Shown: positions 25,114-36,414 of the stretch, piece by piece
Position numbering within the stretch: the first letter of the stretch is position 1
Layout of the letters: each line of letters opens with the position of its first letter
Source: Antedon bifida
Taxonomy: Eukaryota > Echinodermata > Crinoidea > Comatulida > Antedonidae
Length of the DNA: 64,000 nt
Assembly (NCBI GenBank): GCA_963402885.1
Contig: OY727094.1
Span: 10,046,501-10,110,500 of the forward strand
Direction: 5' to 3'
Program-made: the position numbers and the translations under genes
Notes under the pieces: model-generated
The model's database searches: none
The model's input: only the letters and a program-made list of their open reading frames with translations
Told to the model about the DNA's origin: nothing

Positions 25114-26474
25114 CTATTTTAGATTTTTTTTTAAATACAGGTAAGAAATTCAAATCCTAATTAATTATAGATTCTCAGTATTGTCTTTCAAGAGGCGACA
25201 GACACAGGTACAAAGTAACTGCATTTTGTGGAACTCGTCAAACATGAGGTTTATAATTTTTGCTTGAAAGAAAATAATAATTAATTTGTGGGGGTGTATG
25301 TGACAAATAAGAGATTACATTTTCTTGCCAAATGGAAACTTTTCGACACAAACAGATAATTGTAATGATGTTATATGCAAATAAGTCAGTACCAAAACAG
25401 AATAGACGTTATAACAATGCTTAGTAGTCCGAATATTAGGTTCTAAATAGTCGTGGGCTAGAGCGTCAACTTACTGATCTTTTGGCACAATGTGGCATTT
25501 CAAGGAAGAAAGAACAATAATTAAAACCGTTACGTCAAAAGTCGGCGTTTTTTGTAAGAAATATTTCTTGTTTAACTAGGTCTATCCTTATTATATTATG
25601 CTCAGTTTAGTTCATTATAGCAGAGAAGAGTTAATTTAACTCTCTCTGATTATAGCGTTCAGCATCATTCTAGTTTTAAAGCTTTACTTTTGATAACAAT
25701 GCTTCGATTTGACATCCCATCCCATAATCTGTTTATCTAACAAATTTTTCAGGATTTTATCAAATCTATTTCATAATAAATCTCACACTCCCCAATCAAG
25801 CGATTTCGATTTTTAATCATGCATGTCGTATTAGAATGTTGTTTGAAGTAGTGTGCGGCATTACGCCGTGTGCGGGTTATTAATCATTCAGACTGAAACT
25901 AAATCTATGCTCTGATTGGTCAAATGTGTGGATTATTTGTTGCTGACAGGGGAATGTGATCGGGACCAACTACTGGCGCTAAACATTGATTTATATCAGA
26001 AAGTATAGTGCGCCTATGAATAACATTGCCATTCATTCGTTTGTTCATTATTCATTGAGTAGTGGAGACATGCAAAAACAATACATAAACAAGTTATAAA
26101 ATTGTATTTCTACGTATTCATTTTAATTAAATTTTATTCAATACAATTAATATGTAATTTTAATTTCATAATTCAAACTGTATGATTCCCAAATGTACTT
26201 ACACATTCAGAAACTATACATCAAGTTAAATCCGTAATTTAAAATGCAAAATTTGACATATATAATATATGTTTTAGGCCTATTTGTTTTCTCTAATTAA
26301 AAATTTCACTGTCACAATAATTGTTTAAACATTTAATAATTTAATTTAGCTGTTAAATATCACGATTTTCCATAATTTATATTACTAATACTACTCTACT
26401 ATTCGATGATTTGTTAATTCTCTATGGGTCAGACGTTCGTACCTTGACAGTAGTTTCCTTTGCCGTTCTATTTA

Positions 26475-28663
26475 TCTGAAAAAAAGATTACGAAAGAAAT
26501 AATTCATAATGTCTCATTGCGGAAAAGCTGCATTACTTGTCAAACGAATATTTACATCAGGCAAGAGTGATAATATTCAGGTGGAAGAGCAAATAAATTG
26601 ATTTGATCACTTTTCCTTCGAAGAAACAGTCTTAGAATCAGTATATACTACACTCTTTCATGCTTAGAATTTCATTCTTTCCTGCTTAGAATTTACTTTA
26701 TTACTTGGCAAAATAGTATTTTTGCTAAGTATAAAACGTACTACTTTATTTGTGTGTTCGTTTTGTTTGTTTATTTGTTTGTTTGTTTGGACGATGGCAA
26801 TTTTCAAGTTATCATCCTGAATGTTTTGGTGGAAACAAAGGCTACGTGATAGGATATGTCAATAGTATTGAATGTCAAGAAAATCGGTTCATTGATAATT
26901 TCAAAAATAACAAATAAAATCTGTATTCTTTTAACATGAACCGAAATATCAAGCTCATCACTAAAGGTAGTGTAGAAGATACTACACCATATTGACTTCA
27001 CTCAGTGCTCTTACTTTCTGAAAGGGTAATGTTTAAAGTTAAGTGTTCTAATATATTTGTGAGAAAACGTCTTTTCCCACGCAATAATATCGACACTAAT
27101 TACTAGACCTTTTTAAGGTAACATGATTGGTCCGCTAGGTCAGTTACCAAAGTCCTTTCCACGTAGGCCTAAGATTGCTTTTTTACCACTTGATTAGTTT
27201 GACACAGGCATGATGTTGGTATCATACAGAGAAGTACAACGAGTATAGGCCTACTTACCAGTCACAGGATAGAAGTTCAAACCTAAGACTAGTAGCTCCA
27301 TGCCGTTCCTTTGGATGAATCCGTATGTAACGAGCGGCAATCCTATATCCAAAGTAGTTGGTGCGGTATGTGTCTGAATCATTGTTCCCAGTAAACACCT
27401 ATTTAAATGTAAATATTTTAAAAATCCATAGGTTAATAAATTAAAATCAAAGTAGTAATCCTCGGATGAAACATACCACACGATGCATATTCAAACCAAA
27501 GAGGTTAAAATAAAGAGTCTAAACTTAACAAAAGTGATGTCAACAGAGTAGGAACTCACATATTAAAAAAAGGATCTAAAATATTGTGAAGAACCCTACA
27601 AACTGTTCAGATACTGTTTTGTTTTATTCTCAATTTGTCTTTATTATATTTTAAGTGTGTGTGGGTTCTATGAGCTGTCAACATCGAATTAAGGCCCATT
27701 CACACTAGGACGATAACGACCGACGATAATAGACAACAATTTGCATTTTTCATACATAAAATAAAAGAAAAATAAAACCTTTTCATTCTAGAACTATAGA
27801 ATAACCATCTATGCTTCCTTTGATGAAAATTATATTTTCACACGTCCAATCAAATGACGTCATGATTAGTAAGAGCAATAATATCGTGACAATACAACGA
27901 TTTTATTGTTTTTATGTATCATGACGTCATTTGATTGGAATTTTAAAAATATTATTTTTATCAAAGACAGCATAAATGATTATCCTATAGTCCTAGTGCG
28001 AAACCCTTTCTAATTTCTTTTGTTTTATGTTAAAAAAATGCATGCTTATATATTTATCGTCGATCGTTATCGTCCTAGTGTGAATGGGCCTTTAACCTCA
28101 TTTTGATATTTTTTATATGAGACCAATAAGTTTTCGGTGGTATTTCTGTATTTTTTTGTATTAGAACGTACGTTTAATACAGTATATCTCTGTTTAAATA
28201 AATTAACCCTTTGTCAATGTAATAATTTCTTGGTAAATGTCAATCATGTTATGCATTACCATTCTATATGGCTTTATTATTGTAATTATAGACACGTATC
28301 AAAAATAAAGTAAGTAGAGTAAAGACACCTCATTGTTAGAACCGGCTTGTTTGAGGTAGATAAACGCCTTTCCATCCTTTGAGAATGAAACATGAAACTT
28401 CGTAACCCAGTAAGGATAACCATTTTGTCCTTGTGTAATTATGCCTCCGATGACAATGACATCTTTCAAATCTACTTGAATCCAAGGATCATTGGCCATC
28501 CATGCTCCCATTTTAGAAGAGCTTTCATGCCTTGCATTCAGTCGACCTCTTGATGGTCTTTGGCCCTCCCCTTCATAAGAGCTGGCTGAAAATGCTGAAT
28601 CAGGAAACCTTGCGTCTCGGACGTCATCAGCGAGACCAATCGGCATGTCACATGTGGAAGCCA
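26475..28663 (-). CDS. F5/8 type C (discoidin) protein, gene B, lacking its own first exon
   Basis: Exon 2 (28,663-28,329), exon 3 (27,398-27,259) and last exon (from 26,475, completing TG|A) are intact and in phase. They encode a full F5/8C domain: STCDMPIGLADD, PDSAFSASSYEGEG, GAWMANDPWIQVDL, GGIITQGQ, WVTKFHVSFSKDG, VFTGN, AARYIRIHPKERHG, LRFELLSC. The expected signal-peptide exon is absent: homology to gene A's first intron stops near 28,705, where retroelement sequence begins. The nearest upstream signal exon is that of C' at 33,522. Splicing to it would keep the frame (phase 1), so B is either a 5'-truncated pseudogene or uses a borrowed exon. Arg replaces the Trp of the WHG motif (ERHG). 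Confidence 0.75.
27693..28091. mobile_element. MITE flanked by TTAA duplications
   Basis: Inverted ends GGCCCATTCACACTAGGACG and CGTCCTAGTGTGAATGGGCC. TTAA is present on both sides (27,689-27,692 and 28,092-28,095). The paralogous sites near 7,050 and 37,680 (CGAATTAACTTCTTA) have one TTAA and no insert, which fixes the boundaries. Further subterminal inverted sequence surrounds CAATCAAATGACGTCATGA. TTAA targeting is typical of piggyBac- or Kolobok-type transposases. Confidence 0.85.
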
Positions 28664-29279
28664 CTAATGTAAACGAAAAGCTAAATATTATTTTCTCTTG
28701 TATTTCACTATATGTATTTTTGTTATTGCTTTAAGAACTTTAGATCTAAAAAAACAAAGTGTCAAAAAAAATATCGATAGTCTTACCTTTAATAGAAATT
28801 AAATTGTAAAGCTTGGATAATCTTTGAATAAAATCATTTTTAGTTACGTTCGACAACGGACAAGGGGGAAAAGGTCAGTGTGAGAGTTAAGGACGATTAA
28901 TTTTAAGAGAGAAAATGACAAAAATTATAATTAAAAAAGGAGTTTAAAGCATTTGAAGAAAAAAATCAAATCGAAAAAACTTCTCCGATTATGAAGCGGA
29001 GGAAGATGATTAGAAGACCAGAATTGTTTTAGTTAATAAAATAAATAAATTTGTATTGAACACGTTCGATACGATTTGATTGAGAGATCGAAATTGAAAT
29101 GATGAAAAAAAAAAATCGGTCGGACAAAAGAAATATAAAGTTTAGTAACACTATTCATTTACAGTGACGCCAAAGCATACCCATCATTCTATTACCCTCA
29201 GCAACAACATGTTTAATAAAGTTAAGTTTCAGATCTTTTTGAAAGTTAAACCTATCAATAGACAGGTTATTGTTGTAAT

Positions 29280-29680
29280 AAAAATGAGTATTTTTTTTTA
29301 ATTGTCATAATTATAATGTTTCTCTTATTTCTCTTGAAAATCGCAGAGTTGTTTTTGATATGATATTTTTAAACAACTCTTTCAATTCTGTTTATGATTG
29401 TCCTCTTGTTACTTTGTTTATAAGTTAAATAAACAAACTTCACGTTCCTTGTGGTCGTGTTGTTGAATGCACAAAACGAGGTATTTTTAAGCGGTTACAC
29501 ATTTAATAGTGTGCTTGTTAATTGTTTGGATATTGATTTATAGGTTAATTGTATTTAAGGGTAAATTTGTTTTAATCTCTGTAATGTTCCAATCTAAGTT
29601 TATGTTATTGTTGCAAATATGAATATATTATTATGTTTAGATTTCATCGCTGTTGGTTGTGAACTGAATAAAAAAAAAAT
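29280..29680 (+). mobile_element. LINE 3' end, C-terminal RT-protein fragment
   Basis: The plus strand reads VSLISLENRRVVFDMIFLNN, then YDCPLVTLF and, after a stop, INKLHVPCGR. This is like the C-terminal tail of LINE ORF2 proteins (R..DL..L......V). It ends in a poly-A-like run at about 29,672. 5'-truncated and decayed. Confidence 0.6.
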
Positions 29681-29904
29681 TTAAAAGTGATAAAGTAAGA
29701 ATCTGATATACTTATAATATCGTGTCATACTTTATCGAAGGCTTTTGAATAGTCAGTGTAGACAATATCACACTGAGATTTTTTCTCTAAACTCAAAAGA
29801 CTGATAAACAACTGATTACATAGAATAGCAAGATTAGTCTGACACGATCCGCCAGAGACAAAGTCATGTTGGACAGAAAAGAGAATAGGTGATATATACG
29901 AGAA

Positions 29905-30335
29905 GAGATTGTTTGTTTGTTTGTTTCTTTATTTCCATTTTACAAAAAAACATAAACATACATAATATATAATTTATATTCATTACAAAACGAAAGAATG
30001 GAAAGAGGGAATCACTGAAGCACAGCTTACAACTAGAAACCCCCTGTTAAAAAACAGTATATATATATAAATAGAAATATGAAAAAAGGCACAAGGGCAT
30101 AGGCAAACAAAAATGTTACTTTTAAGAAAATGCAAACAATCTTTTTTTTTATCTTAACAACAAAAAAAAGGATAGTTTTCTCAGAAAGTAAAATGTAATT
30201 GTGAAAAATACCTGTTTTAATCAGAGTATTGCAAAAGTAATTTATTTTTGTATTTTATTTGAAAAGTTATAGGATTCTTATGCAACTTAAGTGTCTCAGG
30301 TATTTCACGCCAAAGTTCAACCCGGATACTCTGAA
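29905..30335 (-). mobile_element. nested LINE 3' fragment
   Basis: The minus strand reads VELWREIPETLKLHKNPITF, then QIKYKNKLL, the typical last part of a LINE ORF2 protein, followed by a 3' region ending in a CAAA-type repeat (GTTTGTTTGTTTG on the plus strand). It splits the RT of the surrounding element between its LLHF and TNLAIL segments. Confidence 0.6.
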
Positions 30336-30984
30336 AAGTGAAGCAATGCATGGCTAGTGGACATATTTTTCCTAAAACCAAATTTTCCTGAATATAAAAT
30401 ATCAAATTTGTCTATAAATTTCAACAGACGGGTGTTAAATAAATTTTCTAAAATTTTAGAAAATTGGGGCAACAAGGAGATCGGTCGATAATTTTTGAGA
30501 AAAACCTTTTATCCCCAGTTTTGTAGATGAGAACAATTTTTGCAATCTTAAGGGTATCTGAGAAAATACCAGTCTCAAATGAACGATTAAAAATATGTGT
30601 CAATGGCTCACTGATTTCATATATAATGTGTTTAACTATTGACATAGGTACATCATCATGTCCGCTGGAATTTTTAGACTTAAATAAGTTCACTTCTGTA
30701 ATTAATTGTTCTTTGGAAGTGGCCTCTAAAAAATAGAATTTGGAATACGTTTTTTAATATAATCATTGGGACTATCACGACTTGGAAATTGACTTGTTAT
30801 TTTTTTAGGTTAGGTCCAACGTTAGCAAACAAATTATTGAAACCATTTACAGTATAACAAATTTTTCGGAAATTTTAAAGAGAAAGCAACGGCATAGGGC
30901 GAAAATTCTAAATATTATAACAAAAATCTGCTTTTAAATTGGGAGCAAACGTTACAACGTTCCCAATTGTAAGGAAAATACAAG

Positions 30985-31180
30985 AATTGGCATGGCGCTA
31001 TTACCCTTAAACAATCGCTCCAAATAGAGAAACTCCAAAAAAAGAGCCCTTAGAATAATTCTAGGGCCTGAGTATATTTGTTATGACCTAGCACTTAATT
31101 ACTTTAAAATACCGACTCTCCATAACCTATCGCAGCCAAACGCTTTATGGGGATTAATTCTTGAGAAGTATTTGCAACCT
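30985..31180 (+). mobile_element. short RT C-terminal fragment in opposite orientation
   Basis: With one frameshift the plus strand reads QIEKLQKRALRIILGPEYI, then CYDLALNYFKIPTLHNL. This is the LQKRALR.I.G motif of LINE ORF2 C-termini. It lies inside the linker of the minus-strand element. Confidence 0.55.
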
Positions 31181-32363
31181 CATTAGAATTGACAGAAAAA
31201 TTAGGAAGAGTATCAGGGGGATATTCAGCAAAATCAGGAAAGGTAGTATAGTAATCTTAACATCATTAGAGCTAGCAAATAAATTATACAAAATTGGCTT
31301 CATCAACATCATTAGGTTTGCAAGCTTCAGTAGCTCCATACTTGAGTATGGTTGGGGCTGTTTGTTTATAGTTACTCTTAAATGTAGGGTTCTTGATAGT
31401 TAAACTCTACAAAGTTGTTTAAAATGTCTACGAGCATAGATAAATTCATTGTTATGAAATTCAGTACGATATTGTCTATATAATTTACGCCTATTTTCTT
31501 TAATATTTAAAGCTTTGCGAAAGTTGTTATCGAACCGTTGGGGGTAATAGTGGGAACCATATCTTTAATAGTAGATGAGACAAAATTATAAAACACATCC
31601 AGACAGACATCATCAAAGCTCTTGAGGATATCCCAAGGTATATATATCAAAAAGATTGCACATATCAGCCCAATTAGTTTTAGAAAAATTTTAAATAGTC
31701 CTAAAAGTATGACTATCTCGAGAACAGGAATCAATATCGAACTTAATGTGACGGGACTCATAATCAGACTCAAAGATGATCGAATCATCAATGGAAACAT
31801 TACAATTGTATTTAAAATTACTATAAAGTACAAGATCTAAAATGTTATTCAAACGAGTATAGGAAAAATTATATTAGGAAAGGTTAAAATGATTTGATCA
31901 GAAAAACAAACATACTATCAGAGTTTGATTTATGGCTATGAAGTATGACTACCGTCGTCATTCCACTGAAAATCGAGCAGGTTAAAATCACCGACTAGCA
32001 CAATTCAGCCTTTGTGGATTCAAGTATTAGCTTATATTAAGAGATTGATGAAGAGGCTCAAGGTGCTCAACGTTGGTTTTTGGTGGTCTAAAATGCATTT
32101 TATTTTTAATGCTACGCGCGTTTTGAAAGTAGACATTTAACTTTCTTGGGTCCTGGGTTAGTTTCAACGTCACCAGAAAAAAACGAGTTCGCGTAAACAA
32201 GCAACATGATTAGGATAGTATTGGCTCGGTTTGTCGATGTTTTTGGATTTACTCCTTATTTAGTAAAAAGACCATCTTGTTTTAGACGGCTGCTATTTTG
32301 TCACTGGGCCATTAGCAATTGATGCGCAGGCATGATGTAGAAGTAAAACGAGTATATACTTAC

Positions 32364-33522
32364 CACAGGAAAGAAGTTCAAACCTTAGACTGGTAGCTCC
32401 ATTCCAGTCCTTTGGATGAATCCGTATGTAACGGGCGAAAATCGACTTAAAGTCGTTTTTTTGTGTCTGAATCAGTGTTCCCAGTAAAGACCTATTTAAA
32501 TGTAAATATTAAAACATAGGTTACAAATTCAAATTAAATTAGTTATACTCGGGTGAGACAGCTACCACAAGATGATAATCACTGGCATATTCTGAGTCTG
32601 AATTAAAAAACAGCAAAATAAGGATCTAAAATATTGTGGAGAACCCTACAAATTGTATAGATAATGTTTTGTTTATAATATATTCTCGAATTGTCTTTAT
32701 ATATTTTAAGTGTGTATGAATTGTATGAGCTGTTAAACATGTATGATGTTTTTCATATGAGACCAATAATGTTGTCTGTATTGTTTGGTTTGGAACGTTC
32801 TTTTTATACAGTATATTTGTTTAAATAAAATTAAGCCATTGTCAATTAAAATAAATACTAATTTCTCGGTAAATGTCAATCATGTTATGATTACCAATCT
32901 ATATGGCTTTATTATTGTAATTATAGACACGTATCAAAACTAAAGTAGAGTAAAGACACCTCATTGTTAGAACCGGCTTGTTTGACGTAGAAAAACGCTT
33001 TTCCATCCTTTGAGTATGAAACTTGAAACTTCGTAACCCAGTTACTAGCACTAGTTTGTCCTTGTGTAATTATGCCTCCGATTTCAATGATATCTTTCAA
33101 ATATACTTGAATCCAAGGATCATTGTTGGCCATCCACGCTCCCATATTAGAAGAGCTTTCATGCATTGCATTCAGTCGACCTCTTGATGGTCTTTGACCC
33201 TCCCCTTCATAAGAGCTGGCTGAAAATGCTGAATCAGGAAACTTTGGGACTCGGACGTCGTCAGCGAGACCAATCGGCTTGTTACATATGGGATCTACTA
33301 ATGTAAACGAAAAGCTAAATATTGTTTTCTTTTGTATCTTTAACAAGTTTAGAGATATGAAAATTAGAGAAAAAGAATTTTAAATTACAAAATCAAAAAT
33401 TGATGAGCTTACTTGAAATTACATAGTATAGGCCTAATGATAAAAAAAAAACTATTTTTACCTTGTCCTTCACAAAACATGAATGAGTAGATGATAATTG
33501 CTATCACAGTTGATATAAACAT
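32364..33522 (-). pseudogene. F5/8 type C gene C', frameshifted in exon 3 and lacking its last exon
   Basis: The signal exon (33,522-33,462) is as in A, and exon 2 (33,297-32,960) is intact (VDPICNKPIGLADD, GAWMANNDPWIQVYL, GGIITQGQ). Exon 3 (32,491-32,364) contains a run of seven A where six would keep the frame, so a TAA follows shortly after VFTGNTDSDTKKRL. Downstream of that point, in the other frame, ARYIRIHPKDWNGATS and LRFELLSC are still recognisable. The exon is about 12 bases shorter than in A and ends TGTG|GTAAGT, without the AAC codon. No last exon is found before retroelement sequence begins near 32,030. A sequencing error in the homopolymer is possible. Confidence 0.8.
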
Positions 33523-33598
33523 CTTGATTACTGAATGACTGCTTTATCGAAGTACTGTTTTTCAAAACTGAATGGCATTTGTAATAAGTGGTACAACC

Positions 33599-33606
33599 TT
33601 TATACC
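33599..33606 (-). promoter_or_regulatory. TATA box of C'
   Basis: GGTATAAA on the minus strand with the same neighbours as in gene A (TTCAAAATGAA upstream, GTACCAC downstream). It is retained although the gene body is damaged. Confidence 0.6.
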
Positions 33607-34891
33607 TTCATTTTGAAGGGCAACACTCCAAAAAACCGTGAATATTATAATATTATTGGTAAATATTCATAGCAGTGGCGTGTCCAGGATTTTAGAAAGA
33701 AATACTGACTGAAGAACACACAGGCCTCGACTTATTTGCTTTGTATATTTAAAAAAAATCTGTCTCGCAACAATTATGACATATGAAAATATAATCTATT
33801 TGTATTGTCATGAATCCTAATTAGTTATAGATTCTCAGTAATGTATTTCAAGAGGAGCCAGACACTTTAGGTACAAAATAACTGAGTTTTGTGGAACTCG
33901 TCAAACATAAGGTTTGTAATTTTTGCTTAAAAGAAAATCCTATTAAATATTCAATGTTTGTGGGTGTATGTCGAACCGGGACAAAATAATGGATTAAATT
34001 TTCTTGCCAAATGGAAACTTTTCGACACACGTAGTTAATTGTAATGATGTTATGCTTAAACAATAAACACGCAACACATTACTCGGTACCGTTCACTTTT
34101 TTATACATTTGTTGTGCACAACCTTCTCCTCGTCTATTTCAACCAACCCGCAGATGGAAAATATGCAAATAAGTCATTCCGTACCACAAAAGACTCATTA
34201 TAGTCAAGACAGTGATTAGTGGTCCAAGTATTAGGTTCTAAATAGTCGTGGGCTAAAGCGTCAACTTACTACACTTTTGGCACAATTTGACAATTCAATG
34301 AAGAAAGAACAATAATTAAAACTTTTAAAAGTCGAGAGGCGTTTTTTGTAAGAAATATTTGTATTTAACTAGGGCTAACCTTATTATTATGCTCAGTTTA
34401 GTTCATTATAGCGTTAAAATCAGCATCATTCTAGTTATAAAGCTTTATTCGGCTTGGTATTTTATAACAATACTTCGATTTGACATCCCATCCCATAATC
34501 TGTTTATCTAACAAATCTTTCAAGATTTTATCAAATCTATTTCATATTAAATCGCACACTCCCCAATCAAGCGATTTCCATTTTTAATCATGCATGTCGT
34601 ATTAGAATGTTGTTTGAAGTAGTGTACGGGTAATTGATCATTTAGACTGAAACTAAATCTATGCTCTGCTTGGTCAAATGGATTGTTTGTTGCTGACAGG
34701 GGAATGTGAATCGCTAAACATTGATTTATATCAGGAAGTATATAGTTTTCGTTAAAATGGCCGCTTTCGTTAAATATAGTGTATTGTACACCATTCATTC
34801 GTTTGTTCATTATTCGTTCGTTCATTTATTATTCATCGTTTGTTCAATTTATTGTCATTTCGTTTGTTTGTGTGTCGCTTATTCATTAATT

Positions 34892-35917
34892 GGTTATCCG
34901 CACTTGCCGGATAACCCCTTGTTATTGTCAGGATCTTTTTTTTCCTTATATTATTCTTCTTTCGAATTTTGTCCGCAGCGTATCTCTAATTCTTGTGAAC
35001 ATAAGATTGTATAACATTGTCAGAAGATTGAACTCTATCTGTAGATGTGCAATAAACTTTGTTATATGACTTGCGCAGTGGAAGTTACGCGCGATTTCAT
35101 GAATTTCGCGTATTTAATTTATCGCGTCATAGTTTCTAAACTACATGGTGAAGTTTATTTTTATTACATATTCTGGAAGTAGATGAGTTGTAGATATCGG
35201 ATCATGCATCATTATGGCTAACCGGACATTGTGAGTCATTTTATGACCACTCGAATATAAAATATAGGAAAGTCATAACTCATCACATTTAATAGAGCGC
35301 ATCTCCACTTATTCGTTTCAATTTTTCCCCATATTTTGATATTGTCTAGGTCAACCAATTATCTTTCGCATGATTTACCATTTTTAAAATGTTCAAAAGC
35401 GTGAATAACTTGGGTCACTTATTTTCATTATTATAGTAAATTTCAATATGTTATAGCTCCTCAGAATGAAAAGTGATACTCATGATTTAAACATTTTCTG
35501 GAAGCTGTTGCATTGTAGATACGAATTCATGTACATGTTGTGACGTCATCATTATAAAAGTCGTATTTTAATATTTTGCGTCATAGATCATTTGCGCATA
35601 CATATTCTACGTATCCAAATTCTTCAACACGTTAATATTTTGTTGCTCAGATAATTCCCTTCCAAATTTGCTATCTACGCGTTTCAGTATGATGACGTCA
35701 TCATGTTAAAAATTAAAATAAAAGGCGGCTTCTGTTATTTCCACCTATTCTGCACTGTATGTAGTATGTGTACAGTAGTGTATACTGTATATATTTAGAC
35801 ACAACATAGGGAGGGCACACTAACATTTTATTTTCTTCAGGTCACAATGGCATAATCGTGTATGTGCGAAATATTCTAACGTATGACTTGCACGTGGCGT
35901 TTGCGCGGCGGATAACC
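34892..35917. mobile_element. 1-kb element with GGTTATCCGC ends
   Basis: Starts GGTTATCCGC and ends GCGGATAACC; the copy of this region at 5,310 lacks it. The left end also forms a tight hairpin (GGTTATCCG CACTTGC CGGATAACC). No ORF of note. TGACGTCA words occur inside near 35,540 and 35,692. Confidence 0.65.
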
Positions 35918-36414
35918 TAACTCGTCTATAGTGACTAGTTCAAATCTAGTTAATTATTTTATTTTATTCAAAAGTTAAAAACGAAATCATTGAGTAGTGG
36001 AGACATGCAAAGACAATACAAAACAAGTTCTAAAATTGTATTTCTACGTATTCATAATATTTAATTAAATTTCATTCAATACAATTAATATGGAATTTAT
36101 ATTTCATAATTCAAACTGTATGACTCCCAAATGTACTTACACATTCAGAACCTATACATCAAGTTAAATCCGTAATTTAAAATGCAACATTTGACATATA
36201 TAATATATGTTTTAGGCCTATTTATTTTCTCTAATTAATAATTTCACCGTCACAATAATTGTTTAAACATTTTATAATTTAATTTAGCTATTAAATATAA
36301 CGATTTTCCATAATTTGTATTACTAATACTATTCTACTATTCGATGATTTGTTATTTCTCTATGGGTCAGACGTTCGTACCTTGACAGTAGTTTCTTTTG
36401 CCGTTCTACGGTAT

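Larger units (their letters stand above)
29700..32030 (-). mobile_element. decayed non-LTR retrotransposon with endonuclease and RT remnants
   Basis: Reading down the minus strand there is an endonuclease GDFN motif (VLVGDFNLLDFQWNDDG) near 31,970, then the end of the domain (RLNNILDLVLYS) near 31,850, and a linker to about 31,420. Next comes FKSKNSSGHDDVPMSIVKHI at about 30,680, followed by KNYRPISLLPQFSKILENL and GKFGFRKNMSTSHALLHF near 30,360-30,480. RT motif A (IVYTDYSKAFDKV) is near 29,740. Frames shift repeatedly and at least two other fragments interrupt it. It occupies the space where the first exon of gene B and the last exon of C' should lie. Confidence 0.8.

Noticed and set aside
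31507..31833. 108-codon minus-strand ORF resembling a membrane protein
   Set aside because: The hydrophobic frame is a shadow; the adjacent frame reads as decayed LINE endonuclease-to-RT linker.
34547..35014. Opposed ORFs of 92-97 codons
   Set aside because: Not conserved in the paralogous segments near 4,900-5,300 and 25,760-26,050, and one spans an inserted element.
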